Of a DNA stretch of 64,000 nt, positions 46,491-55,702 are shown piece after piece; position 1 is the stretch's first letter; every line of letters begins with the position of its first letter. This DNA is from a virus. The notes under the pieces were generated by a model that saw only the letters and a program-made list of their open reading frames with translations, did not search any database and was not told where the DNA came from. The translations under genes and the position numbers were made by a program. The stretch spans positions 62,001 to 126,000 of the IMG/VR virus record IMGVR_UViG_3300037294_000405; one strand, given 5' to 3'.

Positions 46491-49112
46491 ATGGGAATAA
46501 ACCTAACAGATATAATCAGAGGGTGTAATGTATTTTGGAGTTCCGTTATAGCGCAAAATGGTTTGGTTAAAAATACAGACGGCACTATTTCTGTATATTT
46601 ACCCAATAGTAATGGTGCACCATCACCAACATATGTATCGCAACAATGTTGTAGTGTTTTGGCTGAAATAACAAGCGAACCATATTATTATGATTTAGAC
46701 GCTCAAAAATGTAGATGGTCTGATAAGTCTAGTATAGATTGTGCGGATAACCAACCAATTAAAATAGTCTTAAATCCAAAGGGTAATGACGGAACTATTT
46801 TCTATCTTCAAGATAATGAAAAATGTTCTTTGGTTGTCGATTTTGATTATTTGTTTAAACTAGACTGCGAAATGCTTAGTAAAGTATTATCACAAACTAG
46901 TGTTAGTAACCCAATTTTACACAACCAAATTTTTATATTACAACAACAAATTGATGAACAAACAGTTAGGTGTGAGGAGATAAACACGCAGTTACTTTAT
47001 TTGCTAGACCAATATGATAAAACAAGTTATTCGATAACATGCGATAGATTCCCATCTATGGCAATCATTGATTTGGAAGCAATCGAATATTTGCCAAGTG
47101 AAATTATAAAACCAACACAAACACAAAAAGAGCCTTTTACTAGAACTGGGTTTAACGGAGGGTTAGCACCTTTTTCTTTTCCTAGGATAAAACACACTAG
47201 TGTTAATTTTTGTTTAACAACTGAGGGTCTTACTATTTGGCAAAATATTTTGGGTCCTAATAAATACCAACAGTTTTTAAATGGTGACCCATCATCTTAT
47301 ACATGCGAAGATGTCATCAATATATACAATCAAAATCAAACATTATTATCAATAACCAGAAACGTTAACCCACTTATTTTAGAATGTACAACGCTTTTTG
47401 GTACTAAAACAGAAATTAAAAATAAAATAGATGCACTTGTAGTTAAACAAACTGAATGTAATGATTTATTGCTAACCTTACAAACAGAATTGGATAATTT
47501 ACTAACGCAGCAACAAGACTTAACTGTTAGTTGTAGTACACCGATTGGTGTTATGGAAAATTTAAGTGTTTCTATGAGTATAGATATTGTCGATGATGAC
47601 GGTAATCTAACAACAGCTTATGAAGATAATTTTTTTCCATCTATAGGTGCTGGTAATTTATATAATTATTTAACTTCCAACCCAACAAATAGTGGTTTCT
47701 TTGTTTGTGGTGAACCTAGCGCTAACGAATCTTGGGCTACTGGGTGCACACCATTAAGTTACCCAGAATTATCACCACAAATTCAAGGTGATAATGTTAT
47801 TGATGGTCAAACAAACGTTTCAAACTGTTTAAGGATTAGAGATTACATTTTACAAGAGTTATTTAACCAATCTGAATTGGGTGGACAAACAAATGGCCAA
47901 TCAGTGTTTAATAATTCATTATCGCCAACAATATTATCTTCTTCGTGGTTACAATACACCAATTTTATTGATGATGTTGACGTAATTAATATGATTACCA
48001 ACAAAAAAATTAAGTTAAGTCTTAATATTAATAGTAGTTGTGGTGATTTTTGTGTTATGATTGATAGGATTTCGTTAACAAAACAATGTGTTGATGTTGA
48101 CGGTACTAATCTGTTTATCAGTCAATCACCAGGTTTTAATATAACTAGAGTTGTCGACAATAAAAAATCTTGGGTGAATAACACAGATTTAGTAAATAGA
48201 GAATTTGATATTAAAAACGTTAGTGGTTTTAATAGTATTAGACAAACAGATTATGATGTATTTGATGAAAGATTGGTAATCAACACCAAAGAAATTGATT
48301 TAGATATGAATATCGCTTCTGCGGTGGAACATGATGTTTGGTGTTATTTATCAGATAACCCATGTTTATTGACTGGTGTAACATATTGTGACCCATGCGT
48401 TCTTTGTGGTGATAAAACTTTTCAAGATGACGAATGTTTTAATTTTCAAGATTCTAACGTTTATGATTTTATGGACAGCACGTCAAATAATATCCAATTA
48501 TTTTCACAATCATATTGTTGTGGTGACAACCAAATAGATTTTACTAGTTTGTTTACAACTGATTTATCAACAATTAAAACAATTGATAAATTCCAAAATT
48601 TATTGGTTTCCGAATTAATAAATGTTAAAAACAGACAAACAATATCTGGGTATCCAACACTTAAAGCACTATACGAAAGATACTTAAATAGTTTAGATTA
48701 TTGTATTACAAAAAGTTCTGCTTTTGACTATTATACAATGGACCAATTTGCTAATCTTATAGGTGATTATTGGGTTGATGTAATCGAACAAGTTATTCCA
48801 GCGACAACAATTTGGGGTAGTGTTAAAATTTATACCAATACAATATTTGACCAACAGAAGTTTAAATATAAACAATATTCCTCATTATTCGGTAGTAACC
48901 CTTTTGAATATTTAAACGTATTAAGTCCGATAAATGGAGTTTCTGGTCAGTGTCAAAACATCGATGTTGTTACAAGTGTTATTTCAACACCAAAAGAAGG
49001 TGAGTTAAGACCAAAACCAGTATATAATCATTTAGATAAACTTTGTGTTTCGCAGATGAATTGGGGTTCTGAATTTATAGGTAGCGTGGCTATTATAGAG
49101 ATTAAAGATTAA
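46491..49112 (+). CDS. Cys-rich structural protein, 873 aa
   Basis: Unknown family. The N-terminus has the same paired-Cys module as the preceding protein (YVSQQCCSVLAEITSEPYYY, then AQKCRW). Two coiled-coil stretches contain Cys (FILQQQIDEQTVRCEEINTQ near residue 150; VKQTECNDLLLTLQTELDNL near 325). Residues 510-640 hold KIKLSLNINSSCGDFCVMID and CDPCVLCGDKTFQDDECF. The end is compact, finishing with LCVSQMNWGSEFIGSVAIIE. Coiled coils plus Cys-rich knots suggest a trimeric or elongated tail appendage. It precedes the fibre genes, in keeping with an adhesion apparatus; this is inference. Confidence 0.62.
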   Translation: MGINLTDIIRGCNVFWSSVIAQNGLVKNTDGTISVYLPNSNGAPSPTYVSQQCCSVLAEITSEPYYYDLDAQKCRWSDKSSIDCADNQPIKIVLNPKGNDGTIFYLQDNEKCSLVVDFDYLFKLDCEMLSKVLSQTSVSNPILHNQIFILQQQIDEQTVRCEEINTQLLYLLDQYDKTSYSITCDRFPSMAIIDLEAIEYLPSEIIKPTQTQKEPFTRTGFNGGLAPFSFPRIKHTSVNFCLTTEGLTIWQNILGPNKYQQFLNGDPSSYTCEDVINIYNQNQTLLSITRNVNPLILECTTLFGTKTEIKNKIDALVVKQTECNDLLLTLQTELDNLLTQQQDLTVSCSTPIGVMENLSVSMSIDIVDDDGNLTTAYEDNFFPSIGAGNLYNYLTSNPTNSGFFVCGEPSANESWATGCTPLSYPELSPQIQGDNVIDGQTNVSNCLRIRDYILQELFNQSELGGQTNGQSVFNNSLSPTILSSSWLQYTNFIDDVDVINMITNKKIKLSLNINSSCGDFCVMIDRISLTKQCVDVDGTNLFISQSPGFNITRVVDNKKSWVNNTDLVNREFDIKNVSGFNSIRQTDYDVFDERLVINTKEIDLDMNIASAVEHDVWCYLSDNPCLLTGVTYCDPCVLCGDKTFQDDECFNFQDSNVYDFMDSTSNNIQLFSQSYCCGDNQIDFTSLFTTDLSTIKTIDKFQNLLVSELINVKNRQTISGYPTLKALYERYLNSLDYCITKSSAFDYYTMDQFANLIGDYWVDVIEQVIPATTIWGSVKIYTNTIFDQQKFKYKQYSSLFGSNPFEYLNVLSPINGVSGQCQNIDVVTSVISTPKEGELRPKPVYNHLDKLCVSQMNWGSEFIGSVAIIEIKD

Positions 49113-49184
49113 TAAAAAAATAAATTTAAAAACAAATGTGTTTTTAATTAAATGAAATAAAGACCTTGTTTCAATAAAATAATA

Positions 49185-49192
49185 TATTTATA
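49185..49192 (+). promoter_or_regulatory. TATTTATA motif, candidate late promoter
   Basis: ATATATTTATATATAA ends 19 bases before the ATG at 49212, after a 99-base gap. Confidence 0.42.
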
Positions 49193-49211
49193 TATAAAAG
49201 AAAAGAAAAAA

Positions 49212-50312
49212 ATGAAATTAACTAGTAGAAACATAGCCCCTTCAGTTGGTTTGGACGATATTCTCCACATCGTTTTGGTAAACGACCAATCACAAGACCC
49301 TTACGGTAGTTCTTATAAAGCTACGGTTCAACAACTTTTGAACAATATAGCTTTACCCACTGACGTAACAGTTACTGGCGGTACTTATAATTCTGGGATA
49401 GCAACATTCGCCAATAACACAGGTGGTACGTTTAATGTAACAGGTTTTTTAACTGGTGATAGTCTTTGGGAAGTTGGTTCAACGGGTGTCGCCTCAATCA
49501 AAGCCATTAATGGTACTGGATTAGATGCGACAGGTGATTATGCAGTTGCTGAAGGTAATGGGACACAAGCTAATGGTGAAGCATCACACGCTGAAGGTTT
49601 TGAATCGGTAGCTGTTGGGAGCGCATCACACGCTGAAGGTAATGGGGCACAAGCTAATGGTGAAGCATCACACGCTGAAGGTGATACAACACAAGCTAAT
49701 GGTAATTATTCACACGCTGAAGGTATATACACACTAGCTAATGGTGAAGCATCACACGCTGAAGGTGATACAACACAAGCTAATGGTAATTATTCACACG
49801 CTGAAGGTATATACACACTAGCTAGTGGTAATGGTTCACATGCCGAAGGTGGTAATTTCATTCTAGGTATTTTCCCAACACCAAATGTTTGGATATCTGG
49901 AGGTACAGCTTCTGGTAGTGGCTCTCACGCTGAGGGGTTAGGAACTAAAGCTAGTGGTATATCTAGTCACGCTGAAGGCTTTGGGGCGATAGCTGGTGGT
50001 GATGCATCACATGCTGAAGGTACTGGCACAATGGCAATGGGTATTTCATCACATGCTGGTGGTATTGAAAGCATTGCTAGTGGTAGTTATTCATTTGTTC
50101 ATGGTTATGGTTCAACGGCTAGTCATGTTAATACGATTGTTTTAGGTGCCGAAATTAATAGTACTGTGGATAATGCAACATATGTTGATAGATTAAGTAT
50201 TAAAACATACGGACCATACGATGATGACGCTCAAGCTGATGCAGATACATCGATGCCTTCTGGTGGTCTTTATTTGTTAATAGGTTCTAGAGCAGTTTAT
50301 CTAAAACCATAA
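49212..50312 (+). CDS. Tail fibre with YadA-like head repeats
   Basis: 366 aa. Residues 1-110 are a virion-attachment domain. Residues about 113-300 are tandem 14-residue coils of the form (A/Y)SHAEG-x-x-x-x-A-x-G, the Hep/Hag repeat that makes the left-handed beta-roll head of trimeric autotransporter adhesins such as YadA. Some coils are exact copies. The end (SGGLYLLIGSRAVYLKP) would cap the roll. The protein would be a trimeric receptor-binding fibre. The repeats are encoded by DNA repeats that include an 84-bp exact unit and can expand or contract by recombination. Confidence 0.82.
   Translation: MKLTSRNIAPSVGLDDILHIVLVNDQSQDPYGSSYKATVQQLLNNIALPTDVTVTGGTYNSGIATFANNTGGTFNVTGFLTGDSLWEVGSTGVASIKAINGTGLDATGDYAVAEGNGTQANGEASHAEGFESVAVGSASHAEGNGAQANGEASHAEGDTTQANGNYSHAEGIYTLANGEASHAEGDTTQANGNYSHAEGIYTLASGNGSHAEGGNFILGIFPTPNVWISGGTASGSGSHAEGLGTKASGISSHAEGFGAIAGGDASHAEGTGTMAMGISSHAGGIESIASGSYSFVHGYGSTASHVNTIVLGAEINSTVDNATYVDRLSIKTYGPYDDDAQADADTSMPSGGLYLLIGSRAVYLKP
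49683..49850 (+). repeat. 84-bp direct repeat in fibre gene
   Basis: The sequence starting GATACAACACAAGCTAATGG at 49683 recurs at 49767, an 84-base period (28 codons, two coils), with near identity until the copies diverge around 49821. Shorter SHAEG-coding repeats extend from about 49550 to 50060. Confidence 0.85.
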
Positions 50313-50316
50313 TATT

Positions 50317-50559
50317 ATGCCTAAATTAATCAAAAACATACAAGGTGAAGTGTTAACGAATGTTATAGATAATATTAGTTATATTTCCACAATTACAGGT
50401 GAGATACAACAAGAAGATTTCATTAACTTGAACGGTTTTGTTGCGTATTTACAGAATTTAACAAAAGCAGAAGAAACAACTGCTTTGACTATTCCACAAT
50501 CTTTTGGTTTACAGAATAGTTATAATAAAACAATGATTACACTAGAAATAAATTACTAA
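50317..50559 (+). CDS. Hypothetical 80-aa protein of fibre operon
   Basis: Starts five bases after the fibre stop and shares a stop/start base with the next gene. It reads MPKLIKNIQGEVLTNVIDNI, TGEIQQEDFINLNGFVAYLQ and ends KTMITLEINY. No family recognised. A small strand-rich protein between fibre genes may be a connector or chaperone; not shown by sequence. Confidence 0.6.
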   Translation: MPKLIKNIQGEVLTNVIDNISYISTITGEIQQEDFINLNGFVAYLQNLTKAEETTALTIPQSFGLQNSYNKTMITLEINY

Positions 50560-51989
50560 TGAGATATCAAGAACCAATATACATTCAAAATGAAAACGGT
50601 GCGGTAAGAAACAAAGATATTCTGAATGTCAACATGAGTTCAGATATTTGTGTTTTTCAAAGCCCACAATATTCACTTAGTGGTGCATCTAAAATAGATT
50701 GTTCTGGTTCAACTAGCGGCACTTCTTATATTATTACTGCTACGATACAAAATATTCCTCTAACTTTTGATTTTACTGCGAACACTATTTCATTTATTGA
50801 TACTGGTGCTTTGTTTAGGTTTGAGGTTTATAAATATTCAGATATTTTTAGTGGGTTTAGTTCAACACCTGTATATAAATCAGAAACACTAAATTATTCG
50901 ACATTTAGCGCTACTAATATGACTACACAATATGTTCCATCTAGTGGTTTAACTCTTGATGGTGAATACATAATTAAACCATATTATTCTTTTGGTGTAT
51001 GTACTGATTTTTTGAGTAAATTAAACAAAACTGTCGACACATCGACATTCATTTCTGGAACAGAATACGGTATTTATGACAAAGAATTTGATTATTATTT
51101 TATGGCGATGAAACAAGCCGAAATACCTGTTTTAACACAAAATAGTAGTAATTCAGCTGAAATAGGTCAATTAACACAACAAGTAATTATACCTAGTGAT
51201 GGGCAAGTAACCTTTAATATTCAAAACGGTGTTATTGGTGATTTTGTTGTTACGTTAAACGGTTTGGTGTTAGCTTTAGGTGAAGATTATTCTTTTTCTG
51301 GTAATGTAGTATATTTGAGTGGTGAAACTTTTTCTGACGACATAATTACAGCTATTTATTCAACTAGTGGTGGTTACAATATGGTAAGTGATAACATAAA
51401 TATAAAAACACCTATTGTGAGTGGTTTTACTGATAGTCAAGGTTCTAATGATGTTTATTTTAACACAAACACTGATAAATACGAAATATATGCTTCAATT
51501 ACACCACAGGATGGTGGTAGTGTTATAGTGATGTTAAATGGAGCTACGTTAGCAAATAATATAGACTATTTCCAATCAATTACTAACCCAAAAAGAATTA
51601 TCCTTCAAGGTACGTTGATAGTTAACGATATTATAACAATAGTGTATTTTCCTAGAGCCACCTCTTCTATGGGTTTAAATACAAACACACCAATTGTATC
51701 TTGGGGTATAAACGAATCACCAACGATTCAAAATGGTTATTTTACCCTAGAGGTATCGACTGGTGATACATTTAATTCATTATATTATAGTGGTATTACG
51801 GATTATCAAGTCGGTGTTAGTTATTATAGTCAAGGTTTCGTTGCTGATGGAACAGTAGGTACTACTTTATACTATAGAGTAAAAAATGAAAAAAATTACA
51901 TAACTATTTGTGGTGATAACGTTAACAGTACATCGTATAGTGAAATAATTCCAGTGATAATTCAAAGTAATTCGATAAATTCGTATTAA
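50559..51989 (+). CDS. Tail fibre/collar protein, 476 aa
   Basis: Coupled to the previous gene (TAATG). Residues about 200-275 and 290-370 are two related beta domains: GDFVVTLNGLVLALGEDYSF in the first and GSVIVMLNGATLANNIDYFQ in the second, both followed by an I-I-T-x-x-Y element. This strand-turn repeat is common in phage fibre and neck-whisker proteins. The first 190 residues and last 100 are separate beta domains. No enzymatic motif. A fibre role is inferred from repeats and position. Confidence 0.65.
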   Translation: MRYQEPIYIQNENGAVRNKDILNVNMSSDICVFQSPQYSLSGASKIDCSGSTSGTSYIITATIQNIPLTFDFTANTISFIDTGALFRFEVYKYSDIFSGFSSTPVYKSETLNYSTFSATNMTTQYVPSSGLTLDGEYIIKPYYSFGVCTDFLSKLNKTVDTSTFISGTEYGIYDKEFDYYFMAMKQAEIPVLTQNSSNSAEIGQLTQQVIIPSDGQVTFNIQNGVIGDFVVTLNGLVLALGEDYSFSGNVVYLSGETFSDDIITAIYSTSGGYNMVSDNINIKTPIVSGFTDSQGSNDVYFNTNTDKYEIYASITPQDGGSVIVMLNGATLANNIDYFQSITNPKRIILQGTLIVNDIITIVYFPRATSSMGLNTNTPIVSWGINESPTIQNGYFTLEVSTGDTFNSLYYSGITDYQVGVSYYSQGFVADGTVGTTLYYRVKNEKNYITICGDNVNSTSYSEIIPVIIQSNSINSY

Positions 51990-52006
51990 TATTATTTACT
52001 ATTGGA

Positions 52007-52014
52007 TATTTATA
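52007..52014 (+). promoter_or_regulatory. TATTTATA motif, upstream of two before 52046
   Basis: GGATATTTATAA ends 31 bases before the ATG at 52046; a second copy follows at 52034. Confidence 0.42.
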
Positions 52015-52033
52015 AGTAAAATAAAGAAAAAGA

Positions 52034-52041
52034 TATTTATA
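52034..52041 (+). promoter_or_regulatory. TATTTATA motif, adjacent to start codon
   Basis: AGATATTTATAA ends four bases before the ATG at 52046, too close for a promoter of that gene with a normal leader, so the copy at 52007 may be the active one. Confidence 0.35.
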
Positions 52042-52045
52042 AAAT

Positions 52046-54181
52046 ATGAGTTACATAATTAAAAACACAAGTCCGTTTGTTAGCATAAAGTTAACACAAA
52101 AAGGACGTGAGCAATTGGCCCAAGGTAAATTAAATTTTAATTACTGGGCAATTGGAGATTCTGAAATTAACTACAATAGAGAAGCTATTGTGGACGCAAA
52201 CCCTACTGACGTAACATTATCAGCAACTAGTGCTGTGTTTAGACCATTTGATAAACAACCAAATATAAAAACATTTATCACACCAAACGGTACCATCGAC
52301 CCATTTCAAACGGTTAATGGTTCGGTTTTAAATGTTGTCAAAGCGATTGTTAATAATGAAGCTGATGAAAGAGGGTTTTTTCAACGTTCTGGTTCAACAT
52401 TTACAACACTTACTGATTCAACTTATACTCTATTCTCAACAAACTTATCAAATTCAGTGTTTACTGGTGGTACTAGTTTTAACATTACAAGTACGGATAT
52501 AAATGTTGGTGATGTTATTTTAATCAAATTAGTGAATGACACAATTGGTAACATTATTAATAATGAAAACAGTAGAGCACTTCCAAATCTTTGGTTTAAA
52601 GTTCAAGCAACTGGAATTGGGTATGTTACTGTAGATAGAAACTTACCAAATTTATCTGCTCAAACTGCATCAAGCCAAGTTATTGTTTATAGAGGTGGTG
52701 AGGTTTACGAAACTATAGCTACTGGAACAACAACGGCTTATTGGGATTCTGGTACTTTATCTTTTGATTCAAACGTAAATGTTACGTGTCAAGATGTCCC
52801 AGTTTGGAATATGAATAATGTTTGGTGTGAAGATATTGCTGGTGTTACTGGTTTGTCTACTACTAACTTATACGAAAACTACACTAAGTTTGGTTCGTAT
52901 AGATATTTAGGCGCTAAAAACCCTTATATGGAATATCTTTGTCAATCAACTGGTCAAACTCTAACATTTAATTGTAACGGTCCAGGTGTAAGTTATCCAG
53001 ATGATGTGGTTAAATCTATTTCTATTATTCACTACACAAATAATACTATATCTAATTTATATGGTGAATTCTTTTACACTGATTCAGTATCTGGTAAGTA
53101 TTTGAGTTTGCATATGCCAGATTTAATGTATCATAGGCATTCTGGTACTACTGGTAGTGGAACATCTATGGGTATGACATTTATAGCTACAGGTGCAACA
53201 CAAGTAATGACTAATAGTGATATAGAATATATTGATTTAATTGAAGACCCTACACTAATCGCTTTGGCATCGACACCTAAAGTTGTTGGTAGAATTTACC
53301 CGCAATTAAAAACATGTGTTATTCATGACGATGAAATTGTTGCGGCAACTTCTTATAAATCAAACAGAAACTGGACACTCCCAGAATTAGCTGCAACATT
53401 ACAAGCACCTACTGGTGGTACATCTAATGGTGTATTAGCCATTAACGATACAATGTATTTAACGTACATTTTAGAAAACACTACAGGTACTGGTTTAACG
53501 ACTTCTATGTCTTGCCAAGAATATATCAAAATAACAAATAATACTTCATCTGCTAAAGATGTTGCATTTAGAATCAACGAAACTGATTTATTACCTTACA
53601 TGCGTAAATTAGAATCTGGTTATGATGGTTACGGTTTTTATGCTGATAAATTCACATTAGTTTATCAAATGGTACAAGACCCAACTGACCGTCCAGACCC
53701 AGGAGCGTGGAAAGCTTTTGATTTTACAACAACAGCAATTACTGGTGGTGCTGGTGAAACTATTGACCCTAAATTATTAGAAGGTCAAACACCAACAACG
53801 ACTGGGTTTATTATTGATAAATTAAAAGACTTGTCAGCAACAACATTTAGTCTTATCGCTGCGTTAAATTTACCAGCAAACACACAACCAGAAGAATTAC
53901 AATTCGGTGATGAAAGATTCTTTTACGGAAATTTAACAACATTCATCGGTGCAACAATATACAAAACAATCTTCGATATTAGAGTTGACGCTAGCCTGTT
54001 TAATACGACTACTAACCCAACTAGAAGCAAAGATTTGTTAACAAACCCACCAAATATTAAAATTACTGAGGTAGGAATTTACGATACGGATAAAAATCTT
54101 GTATGTATTGGTAAATTATCTAATCCAGTTCCTTTGGTTGGTGGTAATATAATAATGATTGAATTATCAATGGACTTTTAA
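52046..54181 (+). CDS. Tail-collar fibre protein with DUF3751-like N-terminus (711 aa)
   Basis: The first 50 residues, PFVSIKLTQKGREQLAQGKL then NFNYWAIGDSEINY, match the tail-collar fibre N-terminal domain (Phage_tail_fib, DUF3751: I-T-x-x-G-x-x-x-x-A ... A-x-G-D). The last 60 residues (PPNIKITEVGIYDTDKNLVC, IGKLSNPVPLVGG) are the matching C-terminal EVG motif of that family. In between lies a long variable beta domain, with WCEDIAGV and a His-rich MPDLMYHRHSGTTGSG stretch near residue 360. This suggests a baseplate-attached fibre. Its paralogue follows immediately. Confidence 0.75.
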   Translation: MSYIIKNTSPFVSIKLTQKGREQLAQGKLNFNYWAIGDSEINYNREAIVDANPTDVTLSATSAVFRPFDKQPNIKTFITPNGTIDPFQTVNGSVLNVVKAIVNNEADERGFFQRSGSTFTTLTDSTYTLFSTNLSNSVFTGGTSFNITSTDINVGDVILIKLVNDTIGNIINNENSRALPNLWFKVQATGIGYVTVDRNLPNLSAQTASSQVIVYRGGEVYETIATGTTTAYWDSGTLSFDSNVNVTCQDVPVWNMNNVWCEDIAGVTGLSTTNLYENYTKFGSYRYLGAKNPYMEYLCQSTGQTLTFNCNGPGVSYPDDVVKSISIIHYTNNTISNLYGEFFYTDSVSGKYLSLHMPDLMYHRHSGTTGSGTSMGMTFIATGATQVMTNSDIEYIDLIEDPTLIALASTPKVVGRIYPQLKTCVIHDDEIVAATSYKSNRNWTLPELAATLQAPTGGTSNGVLAINDTMYLTYILENTTGTGLTTSMSCQEYIKITNNTSSAKDVAFRINETDLLPYMRKLESGYDGYGFYADKFTLVYQMVQDPTDRPDPGAWKAFDFTTTAITGGAGETIDPKLLEGQTPTTTGFIIDKLKDLSATTFSLIAALNLPANTQPEELQFGDERFFYGNLTTFIGATIYKTIFDIRVDASLFNTTTNPTRSKDLLTNPPNIKITEVGIYDTDKNLVCIGKLSNPVPLVGGNIIMIELSMDF

Positions 54182-54182
54182 T

Positions 54183-55385
54183 ATGGGATTTAATAACACT
54201 GCAACAACACTTACGCTAACGGCTAAGTTAACTCCACTTGGTAGACAAAAAATTGTATCTACCAATAATGCATTAATCAAAACTTTTAGTCTTGGTGACT
54301 CAGATGCTAATTACCACACTAACTTAACACTAGGTACTGGTCAAATACCTGGAATTGGTGGTGATATTGGTACTAACTCTACAATTAGTAATAGTACAAC
54401 ACAGTCTATTGGTATGAAAACTATGCTTATAGTAAACTCTAGTGGTGTGTTAACCAAACCTGTTTCTTCTCAATCAATTAATGTTTTGTCCGAAATAATA
54501 CCTAATGGTGTGGTTACGGTTAATGCTGCTAATATATCACAATCTTTAGTTAATAGAAACGACATAACTACTGATAACTTGGTTAATTTATTTTATTCAT
54601 TTGGTTTACCTTTAAACACTAATGATGACACAAAATATACTGGTATTACTTACACGAATGGTGGTTACTCCGATACTGCTTTAAGTGCTTTTAGTGCAAC
54701 AAAAATACTTGTAATTGCGATAAATAATAATAACTACGGTGAGTGTATTGATGGTAAAACATTTAAACTTGAACTACCAACATCTGCTGGGACGTATACT
54801 ATTTATTCTACTTATTTAGGTGGGAACAATACATTGGTAACATTAGATAATCTTATTTCAGATAACGCATTGCAAACTAATCAATTTGGTAATAATGTGG
54901 CTGCTTTGGTTTCTGATGATATCATGAAACCAAATGGCGGTGATGCGGCTAAAAGTTGGGCTACGGGTTATAATACTGAAAAACCGTTCTCGTTAAACCA
55001 AAAACAAACATACAATTTTCAAACAAATTCTAATTTAGGTGTTACGGCTGACACATTGGTTGGTATGGTTTATTTAGATAAAGGGTTTGCTGTCATTACT
55101 GACCAAACAATAGTAAATAATTTCAATCAATCTGCTTCAACAGCAACGACAGTAATGTTTAATAGTGTTTCAACAAATGTATATCAAAGTATAACATGTA
55201 TTGCTGATAGAGGTGAGTTCGGTTCAACAACAAACCCTACTTTTGATATTGGAGATATCCCTAGAATTAGTGAAGTTGGTTTATTTGATGATGCTGGTAA
55301 TTTAATTGCTGTCGCTAAAACAGACCGTCACATAATAAAAAACGTTAACGAATTTTTGGCTTTGGGAATAAAAATAACTCTTTAA
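54183..55385 (+). CDS. Tail-collar fibre protein, shorter paralogue (400 aa)
   Basis: Starts one base after the previous stop; the ATG at 54183 is chosen because the upstream extension would lie inside that gene. Residues 8-45 (TLTLTAKLTPLGRQKIVSTN, then KTFSLGDSDANYHTNL) and the end (PRISEVGLFDDAGNLIAVAK, FLALGIKITL) align with the two ends of the 711-aa protein, while the middle differs in length and sequence. This looks like a duplication with diversification of the middle. A fibre or spike on the baseplate is the likely location. Confidence 0.75.
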   Translation: MGFNNTATTLTLTAKLTPLGRQKIVSTNNALIKTFSLGDSDANYHTNLTLGTGQIPGIGGDIGTNSTISNSTTQSIGMKTMLIVNSSGVLTKPVSSQSINVLSEIIPNGVVTVNAANISQSLVNRNDITTDNLVNLFYSFGLPLNTNDDTKYTGITYTNGGYSDTALSAFSATKILVIAINNNNYGECIDGKTFKLELPTSAGTYTIYSTYLGGNNTLVTLDNLISDNALQTNQFGNNVAALVSDDIMKPNGGDAAKSWATGYNTEKPFSLNQKQTYNFQTNSNLGVTADTLVGMVYLDKGFAVITDQTIVNNFNQSASTATTVMFNSVSTNVYQSITCIADRGEFGSTTNPTFDIGDIPRISEVGLFDDAGNLIAVAKTDRHIIKNVNEFLALGIKITL

Positions 55386-55430
55386 GGTTTATTTTTTTTG
55401 TTTATAGGTTAAATTAATGTAAAAAGTGTT

Positions 55431-55493
55431 ATGATTAAAGAACCAGAATTTTTATTGGCGTTAGATGTATCAACATCAAAATTATTTAATTAA
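55431..55493 (+). pseudogene. 5' remnant of RuvC-like resolvase gene
   Basis: ATG is followed by 19 further codons, IKEPEFLLALDVSTSK then LFN and a stop. The first 16 residues match the start of the intact resolvase at 56431 (KEPEFLLSLDVSTST), at both protein and DNA level with about 85% identity by eye. The rest of the gene is missing here; its 3' end lies at 57901-58074. The break falls just after the catalytic Asp motif LDVSTS. Confidence 0.75.
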
Positions 55494-55529
55494 AGTGTCA
55501 TTAAAATACAACTTTTTATTTTATCGTGA

Positions 55530-55537
55530 TATTTATA
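55530..55537 (+). promoter_or_regulatory. TATTTATA motif before ribbon-helix-helix gene
   Basis: GTGATATTTATAA ends 15 bases before the ATG at 55553. The motif lies inside the mobile cassette. Confidence 0.45.
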
Positions 55538-55552
55538 ATAAACAAAAATATT

Positions 55553-55702
55553 ATGGCAAGACCAAAATTAAAAGAAGAAGATAAAAAAATTAGACTAGGT
55601 GTAACAATATCTAGAGAACTATATAAAAAAATTGATTCGGAAACAAACAATAAATCTGAATTTATTGAGAAACTATTAACTAAATATTTTTATGAAAAGT
55701 AA
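55553..55702 (+). CDS. Small ribbon-helix-helix (CopG/Arc-type) protein
   Basis: 49 aa: MARPKLKEEDKKIRLGVTIS, RELYKKIDSETNNKSEFIEK, then LLTKYFYEK. A basic N-terminus, a short strand (RLGVTIS) and two helices with the N-x-S-E-F-I-E turn are the ribbon-helix-helix signature. Such proteins bind DNA as dimers through the strand and usually repress their own operon. It overlaps the following GIY-YIG gene by 11 bases, so it may control that endonuclease. The TATTTATA motif lies 15 bases upstream. Confidence 0.75.
   Translation: MARPKLKEEDKKIRLGVTISRELYKKIDSETNNKSEFIEKLLTKYFYEK

Noticed and set aside
49550-50060. Regular repeats considered as a CRISPR array
   Set aside because: They lie within an open frame coding for YadA-type coils; units are 42 or 84 bases with no unique spacers.
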